A DNA stretch of 64,000 nucleotides. It comes from Mycteria americana (Eukaryota; Chordata; Aves; Ciconiiformes; Ciconiidae). The notes under the pieces are model-generated. The model saw only the letters and a list, made by a program, of their open reading frames with translations, ran no database searches and had not been told where the DNA came from. The stretch spans positions 34,962,316 to 35,026,315 of the forward strand of contig NC_134372.1 in the NCBI RefSeq assembly GCF_035582795.1, given 5' to 3'. The position numbers and the translations under genes are program-made. Every line of letters starts with the position of its first letter. Position 1 is the stretch's first letter. Shown in pieces: positions 51,671 through 63,153 of this stretch.

Positions 51671-54600
51671 GTGAGCGCGCCGGGGGCGGGAGCGCGGCCG
51701 CCGTCGTTACCGGCGTCGGCCTGTGGGAGGGCGGGAGCGGAGCCGGCGGGGTGCTGTCGCAGGGGTCCCCGAGGAGCGCTTTGGGGGTTTTCCCTGCCGG
51801 TGCGGGGAGCGCCTGTCGCCGAGGCGTGTTCCTGGTTGCGTTGCACGGCTTATATGGGGGGCCGGGGTAGGCGGGCGGCCGCGGCGCGCCCCGTGCGACA
51901 CCCGCGCGGGCCGCCGAGCTGCTGCTCTGCCCCGGCGTCCCTCTCGGAGAGGCACCGGCTGCTTGTTCGAGAGATGCTTCTCGGTTCTTGGCGGGCAGGG
52001 AAGGACTTCCCCTGTGGGAGCTGTCCTGCGGGGAGCGGGGCTCGGCGATCCCCCTGGGGCCCTTGCAACCCGAGGTGTCCTCCGATGCTGTGAATTGCTG
52101 GCGGCCTGTTCTGCGCCTTGCCTCTGCCCCGCTGTGCTCCGCGTTCGGGGCTGTTTGCGGTATCGCTGGGGGCGAGCACAGCGAACAACAAAATTATTTT
52201 CAAGACTAAAATTGACGCTCGCTTTGCTCCTGGGATATTTCCTGTATGGAGAAGAGTATTTGCAACTTGCACTAAAATAGGGCTTCACATAGGACAAGAA
52301 ATACTTTTCTTTAAAGTGAATTCATGGTTGTGAAATAATCTAAAGGCTTTGTCCTACAGAGTGAGTGGTCTCAAACTGTTTCTTTGCTCCTGCTTTTGCA
52401 ATATTTTGGGAAACGGAGATGAATATTTCACAGTTGTAAAGAGGATACATTGCACATTATCCTGCCTTGAACGTTATGTTAAAGTGGAAGGCTAGATAAA
52501 TTTGTTCCACACAGCTGTCATCTGCCATGAGTTTCTGCTTAGGCTTCAGATATGGGGGGACCCCAAATCAGAGCTTATTATCAGTGGTCAGTGTTATTTG
52601 CGGATTTTAATCTTGGATTATTTTACTCATTTGAAGCTCCACATTAAGATAATAAATTTATGCTCAGATTCACCTTTTTATTCCTTCAATCTCAGAAATG
52701 TTTCTATAAGTAGCTTTGGTAAAGCATGAGTGAATTTCCTATCTAGTTGAGATATTTAAATGCATGGCTTCTTGAAAATGCTTTACTGACACATCTGCTG
52801 AAAAAATGCACTGAAGATTAGATTTAAAATGAACATAAGTGATAAGAGATTTAATTTTTACTTTCTGACAGGTGAATGCATATAAAAATATGAATAGTTA
52901 AAAGTTTTAGAAACGAGACTCGTGGTTTCTTTGCTTCTGCACAGCAGCACTTGCTGTAGTTTTCCTACTTGGTACTTTCTGTAAAAATCAGCCTGAAATA
53001 ACCTACTTGAAAACATTATTTTTCATAATTTAAGTCTTGACAAAAAGTAGCTTGAAAAATTATTAAGTATTGAATACCTTCTAAACAAAAAGTAATAGCC
53101 AATTGTAGTAGAATAAACAGCAGCCAATTCTAAATAGTGCTGAAGAAGTAAGCATTGGAGATAATACTAGGCTTTGAGGAACAGCAACCTGGTAAAGAAG
53201 CCCAGTCCTAATAATCCTGACCCTTAATAAGGAAATGGGGATGATGTCATTGGCCTTTTGCTGGATTTATATTATTGTCCTGATCTTGAATTACTTTATT
53301 TGAATGAGAGTTATGTTTCATGTGGTCAGATACATGAAAGAAAAATCAGTTTGTACTCAGAGCTTTGTAAGAGAGGGTGAACTAGCTAAACATAAGAGGT
53401 AATCTAGATCCCGCAGTATCTTGTTGCAAGAACAATTCAAAGTTACCAGTGGACCCTGGGTTCAGTCAGTTTTTGAACTAAAAATATATGAATAAATGGA
53501 ATTGTGCATACACATACCTGTTTTGGAAGTCTATGCACAAGCCAGGGATAATTGGGGAAGCTCATGCTGTTTGCTTGTTCAACTTACCACCTTCTAGCTG
53601 TGTTTGATGCCTCTATAGTACAGGGCAGTGAGCGATCATTCCCCTATTCACCTTCTGCATTTCTTCAGGGAATTTTGAAAACTTCTGGGGTATCCTCACT
53701 CAGATGTTCAGACTGAAGACCTCTGATCTACGTAATTGTTTTTTGTATGGAAACTGTTCCCTTTTTTCACACCCTCCTATGTACTTTTTTCCTTTCTTCT
53801 GTATTCTTTTTGAGATGAGGGGACAAGAACTGCAAACAGCACCTAGGATGTGTGCACAACGGATTGATGTAGTGGCATAGTGATTTGGTTTTCTGTTCAT
53901 CTAATCATTTCCAGTAGTCAGTTTGTTTTGACTATTGATGAGCCCTGAGCTGAAATTTTCATAAATCTATCTTCAGCGATGACAAAAATCTCATTTCTGA
54001 GTCATATGATTGACTTGGAACCTGGTATGTGTAAAAACACATTTGCTTCATCATCATCATCATTACTTTACCACAGAGATGATAAAAAGGCAGGTGAAAG
54101 TCTTTAGTGTGCAATTGGAATTACAAGTTTTAGCAGTCAACCCACAGCTTTATTATCAAAAGTTTAACCAGCCAGCAGGCTTCTTTACCTTACTGTGTGC
54201 CAACTTTTTCAATCATCTGTGAATGTGTAGTGCAAGCCAGGCTTTATTAGCTTGCCAGATGGGACTGCACTAGTTGCCCCTATCCATTTTGGAAGGGTTT
54301 GTTTTTATTTACTCATTTGCTGGCATATTCTCCTTGGCAAATATGTTTATGGCAGTTATCTTTTTTTTTTTTTTTTCATAGCCAGGAAGCTTGTATTCTG
54401 CTATTTCACAGCTGTGAACTTTGCCACAGAAAGATGCTTTTGAAATATACTATGGTAGCTCGAGTTTGGAGCCATAGAATTATTTTCGATTAGGTAAACT
54501 AGTTCTTGCAGTTTGGGATGCTACAGGTGAATTTCTTGGAGAATGCAGAAAACAAACATAATAAAGGATGACTAAAAAAATTGTATTTTTTCTTTAGCTA

Positions 54601-57600
54601 TGAACTATTATTTTACTTGCAGAAGCAAGTACGTGTGTGTTGTGGTTTACTGACTGAAAATACATTTCATCGTTCAGGTTAAATTTTTTTTTTTGTTCTT
54701 TCCCGAATTTGAATTATTTTTGCAACATAAAATATTGGCTTTTATTTAGATCTTCTGGAAATAATTAAATGATACTGACTTGTATCATTGCCTCTAAATG
54801 AGGCAATGCTGCAGGGAACCAGGTTACTTCCATGAGTTTCACTTAAAGTGCTTTTGTCAGCTGACAAAAGGAGTATCAGATCCTGCTGTGTCAGAGACGG
54901 TATTAAAAGCATTGAGTTAGCTTTTAAGCTTTAATTATTTATATGGAACTGATGCCTACTACCTTTCCACATGTAATGTTTCTTAAGTCATTATAGGAAG
55001 TTTTATTTTAAGCAACGTGATAACAATAGCAGAGAGAAGTGTCTAACACTAAGCCCCAAAGAAGATTCATTGATATTAGCATTCCTTTGAGGTGCAATTA
55101 GATTTATAGGGTGTATTGAGGAAGTGCTCCTTTTGCTTTCTTTTGAATGAGGAGGAAGTAATTGTATGGGAAGTCTTTCAAAGTTTTTGCTACGGTGAGG
55201 AATGACTATTTGTGGCATAGCTTTTTAAATGTTGTTTTTGTATATAAACCACTTGCACTCCTCCTCTGTAACTCATCGTCTTACTTGCTTTTGCAGGAAA
55301 TGAGTTGGTTATCTTTTTGGCTGACCAAAAGGAACCCTACTTTAAGCCCCGTGTTAAGTTACCAATGAAGTAAGTATTGGTATTCAATGGTGAAACAATG
55401 TAAGTGGCCATTTTTTCTTGAAAGTGCACCTTTGCAGGCAGCAGGAACATGACTAGAATTGTCTGTGCTGCTGTTACCTGTTTGACTATGTTGTTCAACT
55501 TGCCCTTAGAGCTGCAGTTCTTTGGCCAGTTTCCTGATTAATTTCCTGATACATTTTTGTTTTGATTTGTTTGGATTTTGTGGGTCAGATGACAGAATTT
55601 GTGGAGATGAGTTTTGTCATTCCTATTGTTAACTAATAGGTGTGACTTCCCACCCCCTTATGGAATTTGTATGCTTTGGTTTTTTGTCCTCTGATTAGTA
55701 TTAAAAATACCTGTATCTTGGAATATTTTTGCAGTTGACTTGTTTTTTCAGGACTTTATTTCCTAGTAAAACAAACTATCATTCCATATCACAGTTTTAA
55801 GTCTTTTTGGCAGGTACTATTAGTCTCTGTCCCAAGACATGTTTTCAGGGAAATTCTTCTAGTTGCTGTAGTTACTAATGGAATCCAGCCAATATCATCA
55901 GCTTTAGAAAGAAATATGGAGAATGGTGTTCTAGTATTTCTGTGTAGAGATCTGCTCCTTTCTAAAGTTTAAATGTGGCTTTAAAAAAAGCATCAATTTT
56001 TAATAAATGTAAAACCATCTCTGTGTTTATGTACATATATATGTACAGTTTTAACCATAATACTATTACAGGATATGTTATTGCTTATGAATAATGCTTA
56101 CTAATAGTATTATGTCTATTAAAAGTTAAATTGCTATTATAGCTCAGCTTCATCTTCTGTAATTCTATATATTTTTATTTTTCCTTATTCCCTCCTATCT
56201 TGGAAGGAGCTAATTTGTTTAGCGCGTTAGAAATTATCTGCTTTGAATTCTTAACAGAATGATCCATGTTTGTGTGTGTGAACCAGAGTCTCTGGGTAGG
56301 TGACCAAGTAAAAAAAGATAGAAAGAACAAACAAATGTACGGAGGAGTGGTAGGATGTGGCAGAAGATAGGAGGAGATGACATTGTCTTTAAAAGAGATC
56401 TAGCTATCTGTCTGACTTCTGCTGCTTAAACCGCTCCTGTTGCTTTATGGTCTTGCTCTTTGAATGCAACTAAAAGATCCTGCTCTCTGAAACACTTTTT
56501 TGAGGACTGGTTCTACAACAAATGAAGGGATTTAATGATGTTTAGATAGCATTAACAAACAGGATATGCTGAAGAACACGTGTTAGCTGAAGTTTAGAGT
56601 TAAAAATGTCATCCCTTAGAGGAAAGCAGCTTGCAGAATGCTTGATTTAAAGTTACTTTTGCAATAGATAAGGACTTTATAAAAAGCCAGGTTGTTGAGG
56701 GATAATATTGTGGGACGAAAAGGCAAGCCTTTGAACACACAAGTACTTTCAATTTTCATGCACACATTTGTACAATTATTTGCATGTGGGGTTTTTTGTT
56801 TGTTTTTAATTCTAGATCTCTCAGTGTTACCATAACCAGTGTAGTTCCTGGAGATTATGATGGTGATTCACAAATGGATGTCCTCCTGACTACCCAGGCA
56901 CAAAATCATGGCAGAGATGAACTTTCAGTATTTATTTTCTGGGGGCACAACCAAACATTAGGTGAGTTGCTGAGACTGCTTATTAATAAGATTGTTAGAC
57001 TTTTTAATAATTCAAAGTATTGTGAGAAAGTTATAACTCATTTTACAGTGTAGTGGTTCTTTTTACAACTAAATCCCTAAAATAGGGATTAGCAGCTATT
57101 CAGCTTCATACCCATATACTATCTTGCTGTTAAACTGTGTTCAATAATTAATGAAAGAGAACAAAACTAAAACTCTTGCTTTATATTGTGCAACAGACAT
57201 AACCAAACAATATTATGGTTTGACAGTAACCTACTAGCTGAAGAGCTACTTCTCATGGCTTCCCCATTATGCATGTCAGCTTCACAAAGATTATCTCAAA
57301 AGACTTATCTTGAATTTAAAATGCACTGAGAATCTGGTGTAAAGTTTAGTGCATAAACTTTTGAAACATCACATCTAAACTTGCCAACAGTAATCTAACA
57401 CTTTATTTCTGTTAAACCAAATTCTTTAAAGACAATGACACACTAAAGTAGGTTTTGGGAGAGAGGCTTCTAGAGTCTCTATCACTGGAAGTTTTCAAGA
57501 ACTTTAGAATTGAGTTTTCAAGAGTATTTTAGCAGTGTTCCAGGTATAGCTGATTCTGTCTTAGGGTAGAGTCATGGACTGCGTGAACTCTTGAAGCCTC

Positions 57601-60600
57601 TTCTGTTTTCTGTTGACTTTGCTAGAAAAGGGTTTTGGGAAGAGTTCAGGGTTTGAAAAAGGACAGAAAAGCAAAAGAAGATACTCTTAAAGTCCACAAA
57701 AATTACTGAAGAATAATTACTATGATGAACAACTGTGCTATAAAATAGTTACAGGTGAGGCAAGTGATGGCCTTAGATACCATTGCTTCTGGCTTTAATC
57801 AGAGCTGAAACAAGCAACCTGGGAAAGTGTGCTGGATCAAGTATTAAGAGAATAGGAGGTATCTGTAGTATTGGGAAGAATATGAAGGATTTGGATTAAT
57901 TTGTGCTGTCTTGCTTCTGAATAAACAAATATTGGGAGAGGCACAAATGAGTATATGGGGCTTAGAAAAAGAGTCAGAGGTTAAAAATTCAGGCAATGGT
58001 TGGTATGTAGTGAGGCTACTGGGAAGGTATGTGGTGCCTACTTGGGTAATGGAAGTGTGACAGACAAGTCAATAGGAGGGTAATGTCATATAAAAGGTGG
58101 AAACTGGAAGGAAGAGAAACATTATGGAGAGATGAAGGAAATGGGGATGATGTGACAAGGAGTTTGGATTACAAGTAAAAGTGAAATCTGAGAGCTGATA
58201 ACCTGATTAGGATTTAAAATCCTTACTTCCCATTTAGGCAATCTGTCTCTAATCCTTATTTGAAATGCTCAGTGTATATGATGTTTTTTACAGTGACAAA
58301 GCATTAAACAGAGGTCTTATGTACAATATTAAATTTTTAGACTGTCCTCATCCTAACTATTTCAGATTTTGTGTGTCTGTGTGACTGCAGTCATATATAG
58401 AAACAGGTTTCACCAAGATCTATTTAGAATAACTGGTTGAAGAGTTTAGTGGAGGCAGAAGCTTCAGCATTTTAACTGTAACTCACCTTTCCTGGATAAT
58501 TTCAGGAAGCCATTTAGTTGTTTATGTTCAGTGGTAGCTGATGTTTTTTTCATCATAAAATTGATGGTTGCAAATTAATAGAAGAATCGTGTCTAAGTTA
58601 AAAATGCAAATTTCATAACATATTGGTAACTGAATCAAATTATTATTTTCTGTTTTAGATCTTAACCATAAAACTATGTTAAATAAGACTTTTCTTGATG
58701 AACCTCTGGTAATGGAGTGAGTATGACCTACTTTTTTAGAAAACAACATTTATAATGGTGACTAAGAACAACTTAAATATATTTTAATGCTAGAATTTGA
58801 AACACGTGCTCTTTATCTTTTAAGAACAGGGTGGTTTGTGTCATGTCAACTAGTCTAACAAAAGATGACAAAACATAAGAGTAATCTTTACAAATCTTGT
58901 ACATCATCCTGGCAATAGTAACGAAATAAGCTTTTAATTTTTTTTATTTCAGTAGTCTGTTTTATGCAGAAAAAGAGCCATTCATTTTTTGGTGAATTTT
59001 GTAAAGCAAAAACCTTACTGGCTTATCAGACTGAGCAAATATCCCTTTCACAGTGCACTTCCCTTTCTGTGAAATACTGAACAAAACGGGGGGGAATATA
59101 GCTGGAAAATCAAGTGCATGGCATAGTGTAAAATATTGAAAGAAGTGTACTACTACCAGCAGCTTGGCAAGAGCTAAAATTCAGAAAAGACCACACAGCT
59201 GAAAATTCTTCATTGCTTCCTGGGAAAATGCTAACCAAATACGGGTGAACTTATGAACAGTTAATTTCAACTCCTATAATGACTAAGGTGATACTGAAAT
59301 TGTTTTGCGTTTTCAGCTTTAATGGAGACTTGATTCCTGATGTCTTTGGTGTCACAAGTGATTCAAGTAAGCCACAGATATTGATAGGCGGGTAAGCTAA
59401 GGGTTTGTTTATTAGCATGAATTTTGATAGCTTATTTATTGTGCATCCATTTCTTTTCTTATTAAAGAGGCATAAAACTCATGTTTAACTGGAACTGTGC
59501 AAACGTATGAATCTTCTCTCATTTCCATGTGTATCTTTAAACATTCTATGATGCCCTGCATCTAATTTTTAAAGTTTTATTTTATAGGGGAAGTAGACAT
59601 GCCATGAGAGCTGAGAAAACAAAATCCCTGTTATTTGACATGAGAAATAGGATAATTGTTTCTTGGAACAGTTATAGTCTCCTTTGTTTAGTACACTTTT
59701 ATATTTATTATTGTAATTTTTATTATGGAATTCTGTGCTGTACAGAAATACAAACCAAAGTTTTTAAGTAGCGTCTGTAGAATTTAAGCTGCATTTAGTC
59801 TAATAGATGAAGTGACAGGTTGATGATGCAAGAAGTACTGGAACAGATCTTATACGGGATGGCAAAAGGAAAATGTGCATGAGTTTAGGGTAAACTTAAA
59901 AAAAATTCAGCTCTCATTTATCTAAGAATTTAATTGTAATGGGAACCATGAGAATCAGAAGCATGGGAGATGCAAAGTGTAGGGGTATTAAGTGATATAT
60001 TAAGGAAAATATTTGGTATGCTGATTGGGGGAAGAGATTCATAAAGAGACATAAGGCAGAGGTGACTAAGTAGCAATATAAGTGTGCATGAAAGTGTTCT
60101 CTGTATCACATCTTGTGTTAAGGAGTGGCGAAGGCTTCAGCAAAAAGAAGTTGGCTCAAGTCTTATGAGATGAGATTGCAGTAGAGGGGACTAAGTTTCA
60201 TTATTAAAGTTTCTGCTAGCCCTGGAATTTCTAGAATGGAACTAGCTAGCAAATACTGGGATAAAAATGATTATTTTAATGGCATATTTAAATGGTTAGC
60301 GAGGACTATGCAAAGGATTATTTTTGTTTAACTGTTTTGGGTAGGAATGCTGAAATCAAAGTGTAACAGAAGAATGGATCTTTACTGACTCAGAAGAACC
60401 AGTCTCTAAACAAAAAATTAAGAAGTAGCAATGTCTCTAATATTGGGCAAGATGCCAAAGAACCTTAAATCTGTTTTTTGAAAACAAGTTGTGAGTTATT
60501 TGTGAGTTATATACTACTGGACCCTAGAGAAGGACAGTTCACATTCTGTTTGGTTTTCCTGATGCTTTTGAAATTTGTACTCCGATAAAGAAAAAGAAAG

Positions 60601-63153
60601 ATTTGGCTTCTGAGAGCTATTAGGATTGTGTATTCAGGGACACAAATTGGTGTGACTCTGAGTTAGTGAAAGTTTCATTATTGAAAAGGATGAGCTTTTT
60701 TTTTTTTTTTAGACTACTAAAAATAAGGGTCTGTACATCTCTTCTTGTAACTTTTGCCAAACTGAACTTAGCATAGTCAGTCTTTGACTTTTGTAAGGAA
60801 GAACTTCATTGATAGTGTTGTGGGTTTGGGCATTCTTTGAAAAAGAAAGAAGCCTCAAAAGGAGGATACTTGAATTAAACTCTTTCCCTGATTTAGAGAT
60901 TTTTCTCTCGATTGTCAAAGAATGTGCTCAAAAGATAGCAGAAATTATTTTTAGGATGCGAGTTGGATTATAAATGTCAAAATAAATACATTGTTCTTAG
61001 CTTTGTGATGATATGAAAACCACTCTTTTGACATTTTCTTTTTGAACTATTTTCTTTTGACTGATAATGAATAATTTCCAATGAATAATTGGAAAAATTA
61101 GGAACCAGGCTTGTGTTTTCTTAGAGGATTGGACCTCTAAATCAATTGTTTGAAGGAGTTTGTGTCTTCTAACTTGCTATTTTGCAGCTTTTAAGTGGAA
61201 CTTGGTAGGATTGTCTTGAATGTTATTTAGTAACTAACATAGAAACTTGCAGCTCTGTTGTTTCAGGAGAAATCCAGGTGTTGGTGTCACAGCTGTTTTA
61301 GGTTTGCATACAATCAATCAATATTTAAGTTTATTTTAAAAGAAAGAGTGTGTTAGGAAGTCTTTGCATTCCTATGTGGCTTTCTTTAGCTATTGTTTCT
61401 GAAGAGGTCTGTTACTACTGGAGAAATTAATGTGATGATTACTCTGTCTCTATGGCAACATTGTATCAGCTTTCTATCCTGCATCTCCATGGCCCTTAAG
61501 AAATGTCTAAATCAGGCTTTCCCCGCCATACCCCATCAGTGGGTTGAACAAATCTGTACCTGTTGTTCCTAACTGGCTATTTTCCTTTCCTCGGAGATCA
61601 TTCAGAAGTGATGTAGGGTAAATAACATTTAAATGTGTAAATGGAAACTATGCCCTTCTTGGCAGTATGATTTTGGTCATTAATCCCAACCTGAATTTTA
61701 TCACCATTACTTTTATTTAAATTGATGGCTTATGGAACAGAGATCTCAAATTCACAAGGGTGTTTCTGAACACCTGGTGATGATTATATATTGAAAAATT
61801 TCATGAGCTGTTGAAGATATGGAAAAATGGGAGAGATTTGTTTTATTTTGTTGAAGAAATCCTTTCAGTAGCATTAGGATTACTCATTACAGCTCAAAAT
61901 AAGGTGGAATGCTATAGGTAACAGGATAAGCAATGTCTTTTATGTGAAAAACAGCTTTGTCATCTGCTTAGAAAAGTATTTTTCTATTTTTTTTAATCTA
62001 AAATGTTTTTAAATTTATACTAGAGCTGTATAACTTACTTTCTTGGCTATCTTCAAAACTGAATACGTAATTAAAATTTTCTATAGGTTTTTCTATTTCT
62101 TTAAGATTGATTCTTTTTAACATTTCTAAGACTTAGTTATAATCTCTGGGAAGTAATCAGAAGCTTATTTTTTTTCTTACCATAAAATGAGTCACGGAAG
62201 ATAAGGACTCTAGTAACTTGTATGTAATGTCACTGGAATAAACAAAGTCATTCCAGACAGTAGTAATATCGCTGTCCTGCTATTGTACAGTGCATTGTAT
62301 AGTGCATATTGAGATTTTCTGAGCGTATTAGCTAAGGGTTCTGAAAGTAACATATGTGATGATTCAGCCACTATGATATTTGAAGGATTTGTTATATTTC
62401 ATTGTGCTGCTAACAGGAAGGTTTGCTGGAAGTTCAGTCGTTTTTAGAGCAGAAACCAGCAGGATGTGTATGTTTATAAATAAATAAAATTATCACCTGT
62501 TGGGAAGTGACATAATTAGCCTGTAGTCCATCATAATGTGAGAATTTAATTATTGTGTTGATTTTTTTTAACTGACTGAAAATAAAGTCCATTTACATGC
62601 AGCAGGCATGAGCTGCTTTAGCAGCATGTGATTATGTCCATTTTTGCTCATCTTTTAAAATCTTAAAGTAGATTTCAGAAGTACGGATAGTAAAACTACT
62701 TGAGGAAACTGCGGAGGACAGCGATCAGTGTCTCAAGATTTACAGTTGAAGTCTGGGCACTAAATTTCACATTGTGGGTAGTGATACTTTTCTGTATACA
62801 AAAAAAGGTGCCTTAGAAAGTTGTTAAAATCTAACTGAAGCCCCTGTGCTATGAATCATCCTTCGCAGAACCTTTCAAGCAATTACTCTAGTTACTTAGT
62901 ACATTGTAAGCTAAGTAGTAACTTTGGCTTAGCATTAGGAGAACATGCTTCCTGATCAATTTTATTTAAAGTTTCACAATTCTTTTTAAAGGTATATTAT
63001 CATGATTAAGAGTCCCTAAGCATTGATGAAATGTATTGCTTTTTATTCTTGTCTGTAGGAACTTATCATGGCATGCTGCATTGGAAACTCAAAGTAAAAT
63101 GTATATACCGCACTCTCATGCATTTATAGATTTAAATAATGACTTCACTGCTG
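51496..63153 (+). CDS. ITFG1: ITFG1, integrin alpha FG-GAP repeat containing 1 / T-cell immunomodulatory protein (5' part, 6 exons; spliced)
   Basis: ITFG1 (TIP, LINKIN) is a type I membrane glycoprotein with an extracellular FG-GAP/beta-propeller ectodomain. It has been reported to modulate T cells and to act in cell adhesion with RUVBL partners. Exons 51496-51670, 55297-55369, 56816-56961, 58659-58716, 59317-59391 and 63059-63153 join to 207 codons plus one base, about a third of the roughly 612-aa mammalian protein. The order is a hydrophobic signal peptide (residues about 1-22), then three calcium-loop-like motifs (D44FNSDKQTD, D96YDGDSQMD, D151FNGDLIPD). N-glycosylation sequons include Asn25 and Asn128. 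All junctions are AG/GT in agreeing phase. Later repeats and the C-terminal membrane segment are beyond the right edge. The orientation relative to PHKB is as in mammals. Confidence 0.96.
51671..55296 (+). other. ITFG1: ITFG1 intron 1
   Basis: Begins inside the CpG island and holds the ancient CR1-like fragment at 53680-54250, a short (CAT)n near 54047-54063 and a T-run near 54361-54376. No gene seen. Confidence 0.85.
53680..54250 (-). mobile_element. Ancient CR1-like fragment in ITFG1 intron 1
   Basis: TTTTTGAGATGAGGGGACAA then GAACTGCAAACAGCACCTAG, ATTGATGTAGTGGCATAGTG and, further right, AACTTTTTCAATCATCTGTG follow the order of a turtle/crocodilian-type CR1 (ACCAGAACTGCACACAGTA... ATCATCTGCAAACTTT). 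The match is patchy and the edges are uncertain. Confidence 0.5.
55297..55369 (+). CDS. ITFG1: ITFG1 exon 2 (Gly59-Met82)
   Basis: GNELVIFLADQKEPYFKP then RVKLPM aligns with mammalian NDLIVFLADQNAPYFKPKVKV. Acceptor tttgcag, donor ATGAA|gtaagt, leaving the Lys83 codon split after two bases. Confidence 0.95.
55370..56815 (+). other. ITFG1: ITFG1 intron 2
   Basis: AT-rich. An 18-bp perfect palindrome, TGTACATATATATGTACA, lies at 56030-56047. Otherwise nothing seen. Confidence 0.85.
56816..56961 (+). CDS. ITFG1: ITFG1 exon 3 (Lys83-Leu131, second calcium-loop motif)
   Basis: SLSVTITSVVPGDYDGDSQ then MDVLLTTQAQNHGRDELS and VFIFWGHNQTL. The SVVPGDYDGDSQMDVLLT block is identical to mammalian ITFG1. 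Acceptor ttctag, donor TTAG|gtgagt. Asn128-Gln-Thr is a conserved glycosylation sequon. Confidence 0.97.
56962..58658 (+). other. ITFG1: ITFG1 intron 3
   Basis: Holds the CR1-like 3' fragment at 57450-57608. Nothing else recognised. Confidence 0.85.
57450..57608 (+). mobile_element. Ancient CR1-like 3' fragment in ITFG1 intron 3
   Basis: AGAGTCTCTATCACTGGAAG then TTTTCAAGAACTTTAGA, and at the end ATGGACTGCGTGAACTCTTG and AAGCCTCTTCT, parallel the CR1 3' end (TCTCCATCACTGGAG... CTGGACTAGATGACCTCT... GGTCCCTTCC). Opposite orientation to the 53.7-kb fragment. Confidence 0.6.
58659..58716 (+). CDS. ITFG1: ITFG1 exon 4 (Asp132-Met150)
   Basis: DLNHKTMLNKTFLDEPLVM corresponds to mammalian DPNNMTILNRTFQDEPLIM. 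Acceptor tttttag-type (gttttag), donor ATGGA|gtgagt, phase 2. Confidence 0.94.
58717..59316 (+). other. ITFG1: ITFG1 intron 4
   Basis: 600 bp of unremarkable AT-rich intron. Confidence 0.85.
59317..59391 (+). CDS. ITFG1: ITFG1 exon 5 (Asp151-Gly175, third calcium-loop motif)
   Basis: DFNGDLIPDVFGVTSDSSK then PQILIGG matches mammalian DFNGDLIPDIFG and QPQILLGG. Acceptor ttttcag, donor GGCGG|gtaagc. Confidence 0.96.
59392..63058 (+). other. ITFG1: ITFG1 intron 5
   Basis: 3.7 kb of AT-rich intron with a T-run near 60698-60710. No gene or clear element seen. Confidence 0.85.
63059..63153 (+). CDS. ITFG1: ITFG1 exon 6 (Gly176-Ala207), last ITFG1 exon in window
   Basis: NLSWHAALETQSKMYIPHS then HAFIDLNNDFTA matches mammalian NLSWHPAL, SKMRIPHSHAFIDL and DFTADLFL. 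Acceptor ctgtag, donor GCTG|gtaagt. The next exon (DLFLTT in mammals) is not found before 64000. Confidence 0.96.

Larger units (their letters stand above)
50690..52180. promoter_or_regulatory. CpG island
   Basis: Base composition switches abruptly from AT-rich intron to GC- and CpG-rich DNA at about 50.69 kb and back at about 52.18 kb. The island covers PHKB E1 and part of its first intron, the promoter, ITFG1 exon 1 and 0.5 kb of its first intron. The long overlapping frames here on both strands (up to 293 codons) reflect lack of stop codons in GC-rich DNA. Edges are by eye. Confidence 0.9.

Noticed and set aside
51723..52280. 185-codon plus-strand and 196-codon minus-strand frames
   Set aside because: Stop-poor CpG island sequence in ITFG1 intron 1, with opposing frames on both strands, Arg/Pro/Ala-rich and without similarity.
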